Position numbers and translations under genes: made by a program. Of a stretch of DNA of 9,497 bases, positions 1 through 6,701 are shown in pieces. Location: contig CALDJI010000319.1 of NCBI GenBank assembly GCA_937901805.1, forward strand, positions 1 to 9,497. Reading direction: 5' to 3'. A model generated the notes under the pieces. That model saw only the letters and a program-made list of their open reading frames with translations, did not search any database and was not told where the DNA came from. This DNA is from an uncultured Clostridia bacterium. GTDB lineage: Bacteria; Bacillota; Clostridia; Oscillospirales; Ruminococcaceae. Each line of letters begins with the position of its first letter. Within the stretch, counting starts at the first letter, position 1.

Positions 1-895
1 CCGCTGCATATACTCCATTGCAGATCTGCATGCCATTACAGTGCGCCAGGATCCGCAAAAACTCCGCAAGCAGATTCTCGACTGTTTTGCGTTAATCCTG
101 GCCTGCGGGGTAGATCCGGAAAAATCCATCACCTTTATCCAGAGCCATGCCCGCACCCATGCGGAACTTGCATGGGTCCTGGACTGCTATACCCAGTTTG
201 GGGAATTGTCCCGTATGACACAGTTTAAGGATAAGTCTGCAAAGCACCCGGAGAATGTCAACGCCGGGTTATTCACCTATCCTTCTCTGATGGCGGCGGA
301 TATTCTGATTTACCAGACCGATCTGGTTCCGGTGGGGGCAGATCAGAAGCAGCATCTGGAACTTGCCCGGAATGTTGCGCAGCGTTTCAATGGGGTATAT
401 GGAAATGTATTCAAAGTACCGGAGGGCTATATCCCGAAAGAGGGTGCACGGATTATGTCCCTGGCAGATCCGACGAAAAAGATGTCCAAATCCGATGAGA
501 ATCCGAACGGCTTTATCTCCATTTTGGATGAGCCGGACGCCATTATCCGTAAATTTAAACGCGCAGTGACGGATTCCGAAATGACGGTACGGTACGCTGA
601 AGGCAAAGACGGCATCAACAATCTGATGACCATCTACGCGACAGTGACTGGGAAGTCCATGGAGGAAATTGAGCGGGAGTTTGACGGAAAGGGATACGGC
701 GATTTCAAGCTCGCGGTCGGCGAGGCGGTTGCCGATCATTTGAAGCCTGTGCGCGAGGAGTTCAAACGCCTGTCTGCCGATAAGGCTTATCTGGAGGGGA
801 TTTATACCGAGGGAGCAAAAAAAGCCCACTCTATTTCCTCGAGAACACTGGAAAAAGTTTATAAAAAGGTTGGCTTTGTTAAATGCCCCTTTTAG
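1..895 (+). CDS. trpS: Tryptophan--tRNA ligase (TrpRS), 5'-truncated by window edge
   Basis: Class I aminoacyl-tRNA synthetase that activates tryptophan with ATP and loads it onto tRNA-Trp in the cytoplasm. The reading frame is open from base 2, so the GTG at 41 is an internal valine codon, not the start. The visible part is 297 residues; bacterial TrpRS is about 330, so roughly 35 N-terminal residues carrying the HIGH-type ATP motif lie outside the window. Seen here: the SIADLHAIT segment, GELSRMTQFK, a MAADIL helix, the VPVGADQKQH tryptophan/ATP pocket segment, and the KMSKS loop at 479-493 inside SLADPTKKMSKSDENP. These are diagnostic of TrpRS rather than TyrRS. The C-terminus is complete with a TAG stop, followed by an intrinsic terminator. 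Nothing odd in the visible part. Confidence 0.97.
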   Translation, partial: RCIYSIADLHAITVRQDPQKLRKQILDCFALILACGVDPEKSITFIQSHARTHAELAWVLDCYTQFGELSRMTQFKDKSAKHPENVNAGLFTYPSLMAADILIYQTDLVPVGADQKQHLELARNVAQRFNGVYGNVFKVPEGYIPKEGARIMSLADPTKKMSKSDENPNGFISILDEPDAIIRKFKRAVTDSEMTVRYAEGKDGINNLMTIYATVTGKSMEEIEREFDGKGYGDFKLAVGEAVADHLKPVREEFKRLSADKAYLEGIYTEGAKKAHSISSRTLEKVYKKVGFVKCPF

Positions 896-903
896 TGCCG
901 GGA

Positions 904-929
904 AGAAGGCCCTTAGGGCCTTCTTTTTT
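904..929 (+). terminator. Intrinsic terminator of trpS
   Basis: A perfect 9-bp stem (AGAAGGCCC / GGGCCTTCT, loop TTA) is followed directly by five T residues. It begins 8 bases after the trpS stop and separates trpS from the next promoter. Confidence 0.93.
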
Positions 930-941
930 GATAGAAAAGGA

Positions 942-970
942 TTTCAAACAATCCGGGGTTGTGCTATAGT
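942..970 (+). promoter_or_regulatory. Probable sigma-A promoter of the VOC gene (extended -10)
   Basis: A -35-like TTTCAA at 942-947 is separated by 17 bases from TATAGT at 965-970, which is preceded by TGC and so forms an extended -10 element. The expected transcript start, near 977, would leave only a 15-17 base leader, almost all of it the ribosome site. It lies just after the trpS terminator, as expected for an independent unit. No transcript data support it. Confidence 0.5.
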
Positions 971-992
971 GGAAGAAAAGGAGGAATGTCTT

Positions 993-1409
993 ATGGCAAA
1001 TGAAATGGTAAAAGGCTGTGGATTCACCCACATCTGCCTGTTCGTCAGCAATTATGAAACATCGCATCGTTTCTACTGTGAAGGCCTTGGCATGAAGGAA
1101 ACCGCCGCTTGGGGGCAGCCCGGTTCCAGAGCCTGTATGCTTGACCTGGGAGATGGCAATTGTATTGAGATGTTTGAGGCCAAAAGCAGCCATGAGGAGC
1201 ATAACCCATGGGAAGCGGGTACATGGGGACATCTTGCCCTGCGTACGGAAGATGTCCAGGGAGCCTTTGATGCGGCAATTCTCGCGGGTGCAAAGGAAAA
1301 AACGGCCCCCAATAAGACTGCACTTAGCACAGTTCCGCCTATCCCTATTGAAATCGCTTTTGTCTACGGACCCGATAGAGAGGAAATTGAATTTTTCAAA
1401 TTCCTATAA
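993..1409 (+). CDS. VOC-superfamily (glyoxalase/dioxygenase fold) protein
   Basis: 138 residues, the usual length of a single-chain vicinal-oxygen-chelate protein made of two beta-alpha-beta-beta-beta modules. The start at 993 is chosen because AAAGGAGGA (977-985) sits 7 bases upstream; the frame is open further upstream but without a credible site. Module 1 (about residues 9-62) opens with FTHICLFVSN and ends in the strand CIEMFE. Module 2 (about 77-138) has GHLALRTEDV and ends with the REEIEFFKFL strand. His13, Glu59, His80 and Glu133 (or Glu131) are at the positions where VOC enzymes place their four metal ligands, so a metal-dependent reaction is likely. Family members include glyoxalase I-like lyases, epimerases and antibiotic-binding proteins, and the sequence does not let me choose a substrate. 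It is transcribed alone between two terminators. Confidence 0.85.
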   Translation: MANEMVKGCGFTHICLFVSNYETSHRFYCEGLGMKETAAWGQPGSRACMLDLGDGNCIEMFEAKSSHEEHNPWEAGTWGHLALRTEDVQGAFDAAILAGAKEKTAPNKTALSTVPPIPIEIAFVYGPDREEIEFFKFL

Positions 1410-1463
1410 TCCCATACAAAAGAGGGCGGAAGTAAATGCTTCCGCCCTCTTTTGTATGGGATT
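1408..1463. terminator. Perfect 25-bp inverted repeat, two-way terminator
   Basis: Arms 1408-1432 and 1439-1463 are exact reverse complements around a 6-base loop (TAAATG), starting inside the VOC stop codon. The GC-rich core AGAGGGCGGAAG / CTTCCGCCCTCT is followed by TTTT in both directions, so it should terminate the VOC transcript and any read-through from the opposite strand. The A/T-rich outer arms lengthen it well beyond a minimal terminator. Confidence 0.9.
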
Positions 1464-1625
1464 CCTCCAGTTCTTTCCAAATCTGCATAAACCATTCTCT
1501 CGAAGTGCAATTTGGACGTTTTTATTCATTCTTTCCCGGCATACAGGATTCCTGCATGGAAAACTTTCATCCCAACAGCCGTACCGATTGCTTAGAATGG
1601 CAAATCCATTTCATAATAAAAATTT
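1464..1625. other. Spacer with no recognisable gene
   Basis: About 160 bases between the VOC terminator and the htrA terminator. I see no ribosome-site-led reading frame, no promoter and no repeat on either strand. The short plus-strand frame beginning at 1436 starts inside the terminator hairpin and has no ribosome site or protein-like composition. Confidence 0.6.
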
Positions 1626-1658
1626 AAAAGCTGCCGAAGAAAATGTTCGGCAGCTTTT
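1626..1658 (-). terminator. Terminator of the regulator-kinase-htrA operon
   Basis: A perfect 13-bp arm pair (1626-1638 and 1646-1658, GC core GCTGCCGAA / TTCGGCAGC, 7-base loop) begins two bases past the htrA stop codon. Read on the minus strand it is followed by a T-rich stretch. On the plus strand it is followed by an even better run of T, so it probably works in both directions. Confidence 0.9.
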
Positions 1659-1659
1659 T

Positions 1660-2976
1660 TTACTTTGATATACCTGTTTCAGAGGTATCTTCCATCAGTT
1701 GGACTGTAATTTGAAGCGTCTGGCTGGTATTATTCTGTCCTGTGCGGTATACCTCCAGAGTAACAGAATCTCCCGGCTTATGCGTTGAAATCTGATTGCT
1801 CAAATCCTCATAGGCTGTGATCTCTTTTTCATCCACGCGAATGATGATATCGCCTGCAATCAGCCCCTGCTGATAGGCGTCGCTCGTTTTCTCCACCGAG
1901 ATAACCATTGCACCAGTGGGAATATTATTGAGTTTGGCAAGGACGCTGTCGATCATCCGTACCTCCACACCGAGCCGGACACGTCCCTGCACTTCACCGT
2001 AAGACTTGAGATCCTCAATAATTGGCTTTGCATCATTGATAGGAATGGCAAATCCAATCCCCTCATAATCCGTTGCAGCAATTTTAGAGGAATTGATCCC
2101 TACCACATATCCATATTCATTGACCAGGGCGCCGCCGGAGTTTCCCGGATTAATAGCCGCATCGGTCTGAATACATTCCATAGAACTACCCAAATTCGTC
2201 TCCACCGTACGGTTCAGCCCGGACACAATCCCTTTCGAAACACTGTTGGACAAACCGCCTGGATTTCCAATAGCAATGACATCCTCCCCTATTTCCAACT
2301 GGTCAGAGTTTCCCAGCTTGGCAGGCGTCAGGTTGGAAGCGCTGATTTTGAGCACCGCCACATCGGATTTCGTATCCGTCCCCACAATTTTGGCAGTGTA
2401 TTCTTCTCCATTATAGAGGACGACCTTCACCCCATCCGCATCTGCAACGACATGGGCGTTTGTAACAATATATCCGTCTGTATCCAAGATAATACCGGAG
2501 CCCTGACCCGCAGCAACGTAAGGTCTGGATTTCTGATACTGTACAACCCCCACCACAGAGGGCAGTACATTTTTGGATATCTGCTTCGTGCTTAATACCC
2601 CTCCCGAATTGTTCTCTTCCGCTGTGTCAGGGTTATCATAGAGTTTCAGATCGGAAGAAGAGGAAACGGATTGGGAACTGGTATTGGATAATGGATTTTC
2701 TGCAAATAAGCTCCACAGTCCATAGCATGCAAATGCCATCATCCCAACCACAAAAACACCGCCAAGAACCATGGCAAACGCACGCATTCCCCGGTTCCGC
2801 TTTCCGGTGCGGCGGGACTGCCGGCTGGCATTCTCATATTCTGCAAAATTCCATTGGTATTCCTCTTGCGGAGATTGTTTCTCCCTATTTGAGGAATAGC
2901 TGTAATATTCATAAGTAGGACGGCCGTGATCCTGTCCTTTTTGATTCGGATCCCCCTGCGGGCCATATTGATTCAT
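1660..2976 (-). CDS. htrA: HtrA/DegP-family membrane-anchored serine protease with PDZ domain
   Basis: A 438-residue S1C-family protease that degrades or processes misfolded proteins outside the membrane. Order of parts: a polar Tyr/Gln/Ser-rich cytoplasmic tail (1-64) ending in a basic stretch; one membrane segment (about 66-90); a Ser-rich linker (95-125); a trypsin-like domain (about 135-325); one PDZ domain (about 335-430). The catalytic triad is visible as His175 in TNAHVV, Asp205 in SDVAVLK and Ser280 in NPGNSGGAL, so the enzyme should be active. The length and single PDZ are normal for Gram-positive HtrA. The start is fixed by an AGGAGGA site (2987-2993) that overlaps the kinase stop codon. 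It is the last gene of the operon, only 15 bases behind the kinase, which suggests it is an output of the two-component system, as htrA genes are of CssRS in Bacillus subtilis. Which HtrA paralogue it is cannot be told. Confidence 0.95.
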   Translation of the reverse strand: MNQYGPQGDPNQKGQDHGRPTYEYYSYSSNREKQSPQEEYQWNFAEYENASRQSRRTGKRNRGMRAFAMVLGGVFVVGMMAFACYGLWSLFAENPLSNTSSQSVSSSSDLKLYDNPDTAEENNSGGVLSTKQISKNVLPSVVGVVQYQKSRPYVAAGQGSGIILDTDGYIVTNAHVVADADGVKVVLYNGEEYTAKIVGTDTKSDVAVLKISASNLTPAKLGNSDQLEIGEDVIAIGNPGGLSNSVSKGIVSGLNRTVETNLGSSMECIQTDAAINPGNSGGALVNEYGYVVGINSSKIAATDYEGIGFAIPINDAKPIIEDLKSYGEVQGRVRLGVEVRMIDSVLAKLNNIPTGAMVISVEKTSDAYQQGLIAGDIIIRVDEKEITAYEDLSNQISTHKPGDSVTLEVYRTGQNNTSQTLQITVQLMEDTSETGISK

Positions 2977-2991
2977 AAAATTCGATTCCTC

Positions 2992-4521
2992 CTAAAGAGT
3001 ATGATCGTTTTGATCAGGAAGAGAAGGCGTCTCCTGCTTTTTATCCTCCAAAACAGACAACTCTGTCTCCCGTGGGCGTCTGAGCGCCGTACGCTCCGGT
3101 TTTGCAGAGGGGAGCGTAAAAGCAAATTCCGCATACTCCCCTTCCGTACTGCGCACCATAATATCCCCGGAATGCAGGTTGATGATGGATTTTACAATAT
3201 AAAGCCCAAGCCCAACGCCAGTTTTATCCAGGCTCCGGGATTTATCCGATTTGTAAAAACGGTCGAAAATATGGGCAATCTCTTCTTTGGAAATCCCCTG
3301 TCCACTGTTTTTGATGCTGACGAACACCCTGTGCCCGTCGTCATGACAGGTAAATTCCAGATAGCCGCCATCATTGACAAATTTGACGGCATTTTCTACC
3401 AGATTATAGATCACCTGGTGGATCAAATCAGGATCTGCTTCCACATAAAATTTTTCTGTGCTCAGCCCGCGCACTTCCAGCTGTTTCTCCTCAATACGCT
3501 GCTCAAATGTGAATAAGACGTTCAAAATCGTCTCATTCAAATCAAATCGGACGGGGGAAATTTTCATTTCTCCTGCCTCAATCCTTGCAATATTGAGCAT
3601 GGAACGCACCAAACGGGACAGACGTTTTACCTCCTGCGAGACAATCTTGAGGTAGTGATCCCTCTTATCTTCCGGAATCGTCCCGTCTAAAATCCCATCA
3701 ATAAATCCGCTGATTGTCGTCATCGGAGTTTTTAATTCATGGGAGACATTGGCAATAAAACTCCGGCGCATAGATTCCAGCGTAGACAGGGAGTTTGCCA
3801 TATTATTAAAGGCAATGGCAAGCTGACCCATTTCGTCAAACTGGGAAACCTGAACCCGCCTGGAAAAGTCCCCCTTCCCAAAGTCCTGTGCAGCTTTTGC
3901 CATCACCCGAAGCGGTTTGACCATGTTCCGGGTGATAAAATATATGATGACGCAGGAAAGCAATAGTACTGCGCAGGCAGATACGACAAACATCTTGAGC
4001 ATTTCAGAGAGAAACACCGCCAATGAATCTGCTGAGGAAGAGGAAAAGACTGCACCAATATAAGTCCCGTCAATTACAACCGGAAGCCCAACAGTATAGT
4101 ATTGACCTCCGTAAATCCCGCCCAAATTACCAAGTTCGGAAAATTCCTGGCCGTTTTTCACCTGGTTCATCACGTTTTCCGGAATCAGATAGGTCTTATG
4201 CGGACAGTCTGTCTGCTGAGTGCAGTATAAGGTCTGCCCTTTGGTGTTTACAAAAAAGATATCAGCATCTGTCGCCTTGCTCAAAATACTGAAGCCCGGC
4301 GCCATGATAGAACTGTCCAGTTTATCCTGTCCATTATCCTGTATAACGCTTTGCTGGGTAAGTGCCACTGCGTGCTGGACATTCCTTTCCAGTGTATTTT
4401 GGCGATCCATTTTAAAATACTGAGCCGCAAAGGCCAGAAACAATGCGCCCAGCACGGTGATGCTGACAATAATCATTGCCGCACAGGCGGTAAAATATTT
4501 CGTAAATAGGCTTTTCTGCAT
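2992..4521 (-). CDS. Membrane sensor histidine kinase (HAMP, HisKA, HATPase_c)
   Basis: 509 residues from the ATG at 4521, led by GGCAGGA (4528-4534) six bases upstream. A longer version using TTG at 4557 is unlikely because that codon lies in a hairpin and has no ribosome site. Parts: membrane segment 1 (about 12-34); extracytoplasmic sensor region (about 35-175); membrane segment 2 (about 177-197); HAMP (about 198-250); dimerisation/phosphoacceptor domain with His261 in SHELKTPMT; ATP-binding domain with Asn376 in NLVENAVKFV, the NSGQGI G1 box at 405-410 and the GVGLGLYIV G2 box at 435-443. All catalytic boxes are intact. The sensor region contains Cys100-x5-Cys106-x-His108. The architecture resembles the WalK/ResE/PhoR class of kinases. 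Its partner is the regulator directly upstream, and its neighbour htrA suggests envelope or secretion stress sensing, but the signal itself is not known. The last 40 residues are polar and probably disordered. Confidence 0.94.
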   Translation of the reverse strand: MQKSLFTKYFTACAAMIIVSITVLGALFLAFAAQYFKMDRQNTLERNVQHAVALTQQSVIQDNGQDKLDSSIMAPGFSILSKATDADIFFVNTKGQTLYCTQQTDCPHKTYLIPENVMNQVKNGQEFSELGNLGGIYGGQYYTVGLPVVIDGTYIGAVFSSSSADSLAVFLSEMLKMFVVSACAVLLLSCVIIYFITRNMVKPLRVMAKAAQDFGKGDFSRRVQVSQFDEMGQLAIAFNNMANSLSTLESMRRSFIANVSHELKTPMTTISGFIDGILDGTIPEDKRDHYLKIVSQEVKRLSRLVRSMLNIARIEAGEMKISPVRFDLNETILNVLFTFEQRIEEKQLEVRGLSTEKFYVEADPDLIHQVIYNLVENAVKFVNDGGYLEFTCHDDGHRVFVSIKNSGQGISKEEIAHIFDRFYKSDKSRSLDKTGVGLGLYIVKSIINLHSGDIMVRSTEGEYAEFAFTLPSAKPERTALRRPRETELSVLEDKKQETPSLPDQNDHTL

Positions 4522-4527
4522 GGATAA

Positions 4528-4534
4528 TCCTGCC
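4528..4534 (-). promoter_or_regulatory. Ribosome-binding site that fixes the kinase start
   Basis: Read on the minus strand, GGCAGGA lies 6 bases before ATG at 4521. No comparable site precedes the TTG at 4557, so the ATG is preferred. Confidence 0.6.
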
Positions 4535-4545
4535 CCGTTTTCCCA

Positions 4546-4571
4546 AAAGGCCGGCAAAATTGCCGGCCTTT
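4546..4571 (-). other. Hairpin between response regulator and kinase
   Basis: Arms 4546-4557 and 4560-4571 form a perfect 12-bp inverted repeat with a GGCCGGC core; the usable loop is about six A/T bases. It lies in the 59-base gap between the regulator stop and the kinase ATG. On the operon strand its 3' arm ends in TTTT followed by GGG, so it looks like a weak or partial terminator, or an RNA-stability or processing hairpin, rather than the end of the operon. Confidence 0.75.
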
Positions 4572-4580
4572 CCTCTGATT

Positions 4581-5273
4581 TTATTCTTTCACTTCAAATT
4601 TGTAGCCAACGCCCCAAACAGTTTTAAGCGACCACTGGTCGGATACCCCTTCCAGCTTTTCCCTCAGGCGTTTGACGTGGACATCTACCGTCCTGGAATC
4701 CCCGTAATATTCGAAGCCCCATACCTCATCGAGCAGCTGATCACGGGTATACACCCGATTCGGGTTGCTTGCCAGATGGTAAAGAAGCTCCAGTTCCTTT
4801 GGCGGCGTATCCACCTGCTTACCGTCCACCCGCAGTTCATACCGGGTCATATTGACAATCAGCCTGTCATACCGGACTTCTTTTATATCATTTTTGTCCT
4901 GTGCGGAAGTGGAACGGCGCAAAACCGCTTTGACACGTGCCACAATTTCTTTTGTGTCAAATGGTTTCACCACATAATCATCGGCACCGAGTTCCAGACC
5001 GAGTACCTTGTCAAACGTCTCGCCCTTTGCAGTAAGCATGATGATCGGACAATTGGAAGTTTTCCGAATTTCCCTGCAGACCTGCCACCCATCCAATTTC
5101 GGCATCATGACATCCAGAATCATCAAATCCGGATTTTCCGAAGGGAATTTATCGACTGCCTGCTGCCCATCATAGGCCAGTGCAACCGTGTACCCCTCTT
5201 TTTCCAAATACAGTCTCAGCAATTCACAAATATTGGTATCATCATCAACGACCATTATCTTTCCTGTCGACAT
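4581..5273 (-). CDS. OmpR/PhoB-family DNA-binding response regulator
   Basis: 230 residues, standard for this family. The receiver domain (about 4-118) has the acidic pair Asp10/Asp11, the phosphoacceptor Asp54 in LDVMMPKLDG, Thr81 and the conserved Lys103 in KPF. The C-terminal winged helix (about 130-228) contains PPKELELLYHL, the DQLLDEVWGF turn and the recognition helix SRTVDVHVKRLREKL, ending with the VWGVGYKF hairpin. The start is taken as the ATG at 5273 because GGGGGGAG (5279-5286) lies 5 bases upstream. The TTG at 5288 would overlap that site and add five residues before the usual start of the receiver fold. It is the first gene of the operon with the kinase and htrA, and faces away from ychF. 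It probably activates its own operon. The sequence resembles WalR/PhoP/ResD-type regulators, but no orthologue can be assigned. Confidence 0.95.
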   Translation of the reverse strand: MSTGKIMVVDDDTNICELLRLYLEKEGYTVALAYDGQQAVDKFPSENPDLMILDVMMPKLDGWQVCREIRKTSNCPIIMLTAKGETFDKVLGLELGADDYVVKPFDTKEIVARVKAVLRRSTSAQDKNDIKEVRYDRLIVNMTRYELRVDGKQVDTPPKELELLYHLASNPNRVYTRDQLLDEVWGFEYYGDSRTVDVHVKRLREKLEGVSDQWSLKTVWGVGYKFEVKE

Positions 5274-5334
5274 ATTTACTCCCCCCAAAGCGTTTCATTC
5301 TCCCAGGTGCACAGATAAGCACCATGCTGTATCC

Positions 5335-5340
5335 ATTATA
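5335..5340 (-). promoter_or_regulatory. -10 box of the regulator-kinase-htrA operon
   Basis: A consensus TATAAT on the minus strand, about 60 bases before the regulator ATG. The position 17 bases further upstream (5358-5363) reads AACCAT, a poor -35. That is the pattern of a promoter needing an activator, and an AT-rich candidate operator sits exactly there. Confidence 0.55.
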
Positions 5341-5359
5341 AAACATTTGGGCGGCGAAT

Positions 5360-5378
5360 GGTTAAAATTTTATAAACC
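5360..5378. promoter_or_regulatory. Candidate operator upstream of the two-component operon
   Basis: A 19-bp AT-rich element bounded by GGTT and AACC around a central AAAATTTT. On the minus strand it also reads as two similar hexamers, TTTATA and TTTAAC, ten bases apart. OmpR-family regulators bind direct hexamer repeats about one helical turn apart, so this could be the regulator's own site overlapping the weak -35. This is an inference from position and pattern only. Confidence 0.3.
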
Positions 5379-5417
5379 TTTTTTCGACAAATCCTGATTT
5401 TCTGCCAAGTTCTCCTC

Positions 5418-5446
5418 TTTACGGAAAGAGAAAATCACAGTATAAT
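5418..5446 (+). promoter_or_regulatory. Sigma-A promoter of ychF
   Basis: TTTACG at 5418-5423 and a consensus TATAAT at 5441-5446 are separated by exactly 17 bases, giving a leader of about 50 bases before the ychF ATG. A 6-bp dyad, CTCTTT / AAAGAG with a 4-base centre (5415-5430), overlaps the -35 and might be a binding site. Confidence 0.7.
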
Positions 5447-5503
5447 AAAATTTGTATGCCCGTCAGATAATAACTGAAATCATTCTGGAAAGGATGTCAA
5501 TAG

Positions 5504-6598
5504 ATGAAACTTGGAATTGTAGGATTACCAAACGTGGGGAAAAGTACCCTGTTCAATGCAATTACCAATGCAGGGGCGGAATCTGCCAACTACCCCTTCT
5601 GCACAATCGAGCCAAATGTAGGAATGGTCACCGTCCCGGATGAACGGCTGGACGCCCTGGCAAAAATGTACGATCCGGATAAATACACTCCCGCTGTTAT
5701 CGAATTTGTCGACATTGCCGGCCTGGTAAAAGGCGCCTCCAAAGGAGAAGGGCTGGGAAACAAATTCCTTGCCAATATCCGTGAAGTCGATGCTATTGTA
5801 CATGTCGTACGCTGTTTTGAAGACCCCAACATCATCCATGTTGATGGAGAAATTGGACCAAAGCGCGACATTGAAACCATTAACCTGGAGCTGATTTTCT
5901 CCGATATCGATATTCTGGAAAGAAAAATTGACCGGACAGCCAAACTGGCCAAAGGGGATAAAAAATATCTTTCGGAAGTGGAATTTCTTAAAAAACTCAA
6001 AGAGTTTATGGAAGAAGGAAAATCTGCACGTTCTTATCCCTTTACGGATGAAGAAAAAGAAATGCTCATCGACACCCCGCTGCTCTCCAACAAACCTGTG
6101 ATCTACGCCTGCAACATGTCGGAAGAGGATTTTTCTTCCGGGATTGAAAGCAACCGGTTTGTCAAGGAAGTTGAGGAGATTGCCAGTGAGGAGCATGCCG
6201 GCGTTCTCCCCATCTGCGCCAGATTGGAAGAGGAAATTTCCGATATGTCTGCAGAGGACAAGACTATGTTCCTGGAGGACTTGGGACTGCATGAATCCGG
6301 ACTTGACCGCCTGATCAAGGAGTGCTATTCCCTGCTGGGGCTGATTTCCTACCTGACTGCGGGCAAACCGGAAGTACGCGCCTGGACTATCAAAAAGGGG
6401 ACAAAAGCGCCTCAGGCCGCAGGAAAAATCCATTCTGATTTTGAAAAGGGCTTTATCCGCGCAGAGGTTATCTCCTTTGACGATCTGATGGCGTGCGGCA
6501 GTATGGCTGCGGCAAAAGAAAAAGGGCTGGTCCGCCTGGAAGGCAAAGAATACATTATGCAGGATGGGGATATTGTCCTGTTCCGCTTTAATGTATAA
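5504..6598 (+). CDS. ychF: Redox-regulated ribosome-associated ATPase YchF/OLA1
   Basis: 364 residues, the normal YchF length. The protein belongs to the Obg-related TRAFAC P-loop family but prefers ATP over GTP, and it associates with ribosomes in the cytoplasm. Visible motifs: the P-loop GLPNVGKST (7-15); the switch/G3 segment beginning at Asp70 (DIAGLVKGAS); NMSE at 204-207 in place of the NKxD guanine motif, the change that explains ATP preference; a helical insertion (about 140-175); and a C-terminal TGS domain (about 280-364) ending in GDIVLFRFNV. The start is supported by GAAAGGA (5488-5494) and by the typical YchF beginning. It has its own promoter and terminator, so it is probably monocistronic and constitutively expressed. 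Confidence 0.97.
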   Translation: MKLGIVGLPNVGKSTLFNAITNAGAESANYPFCTIEPNVGMVTVPDERLDALAKMYDPDKYTPAVIEFVDIAGLVKGASKGEGLGNKFLANIREVDAIVHVVRCFEDPNIIHVDGEIGPKRDIETINLELIFSDIDILERKIDRTAKLAKGDKKYLSEVEFLKKLKEFMEEGKSARSYPFTDEEKEMLIDTPLLSNKPVIYACNMSEEDFSSGIESNRFVKEVEEIASEEHAGVLPICARLEEEISDMSAEDKTMFLEDLGLHESGLDRLIKECYSLLGLISYLTAGKPEVRAWTIKKGTKAPQAAGKIHSDFEKGFIRAEVISFDDLMACGSMAAAKEKGLVRLEGKEYIMQDGDIVLFRFNV

Positions 6599-6613
6599 GT
6601 TGACAAACAGCAT

Positions 6614-6646
6614 ATCAGCGGGCAGGGTTTCCTGTCCGCTGATTTT
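6614..6646 (+). terminator. Intrinsic terminator of ychF
   Basis: A stem of about 13 bp with one G-U pair (ATCAGCGGGCAGG / CCTGTCCGCTGAT, loop GTTT) followed by a short T-run. It lies 15 bases past the ychF stop. The T-tract is modest, so some read-through into proC is possible. Confidence 0.85.
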
Positions 6647-6701
6647 CTGAAACGACAAATGATTTTATTCAGAAACAACGTATAGAAAAGGAGAATCACT
6701 A

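Noticed and set aside
41..43. GTG at 41 as the start of trpS
   Set aside because: The frame upstream to base 2 encodes conserved TrpRS sequence (SIADLHAIT), so this GTG is an internal codon of a gene that begins outside the window.
269..829. Minus-strand open frame opposite trpS
   Set aside because: Antisense shadow of an unambiguous TrpRS; no start signal and no protein-like motifs.
1468..1491. Minus-strand resemblance of this stretch to the start of the last gene (both read TTTATGCA followed closely by GATTTGGAA)
   Set aside because: The match is short and interrupted, the downstream bases differ, and the reading frames around the ATG do not agree; most likely chance.
1436..1627. Plus-strand 63-codon frame after the VOC gene
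   Set aside because: It starts inside a terminator hairpin, has no ribosome site, and its sequence does not look like a folded protein.
4522..4557. TTG at 4557 as the kinase start
   Set aside because: It lies in the loop-side of a stable hairpin, lacks a ribosome site, and adds 12 residues before the normal MQKSLFTKYF-type kinase N-terminus.
4560..5318. Plus-strand open frame (252 codons) opposite the response regulator
   Set aside because: It mirrors the regulator gene and the operon hairpin, has no ribosome site, and its product has no domain pattern.
6600..6605. TTGACA just after the ychF stop as a -35 for proC
   Set aside because: The position 17 bases downstream falls inside the terminator stem and is not a -10 box, and the terminator would stop the transcript.
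5525..6658. Long minus-strand open frame (377 codons) covering nearly all of ychF
   Set aside because: It is antisense to a fully recognisable YchF, is rich in Phe and low-complexity runs, and has no ribosome site or family motif. It arises from codon bias of the real gene.
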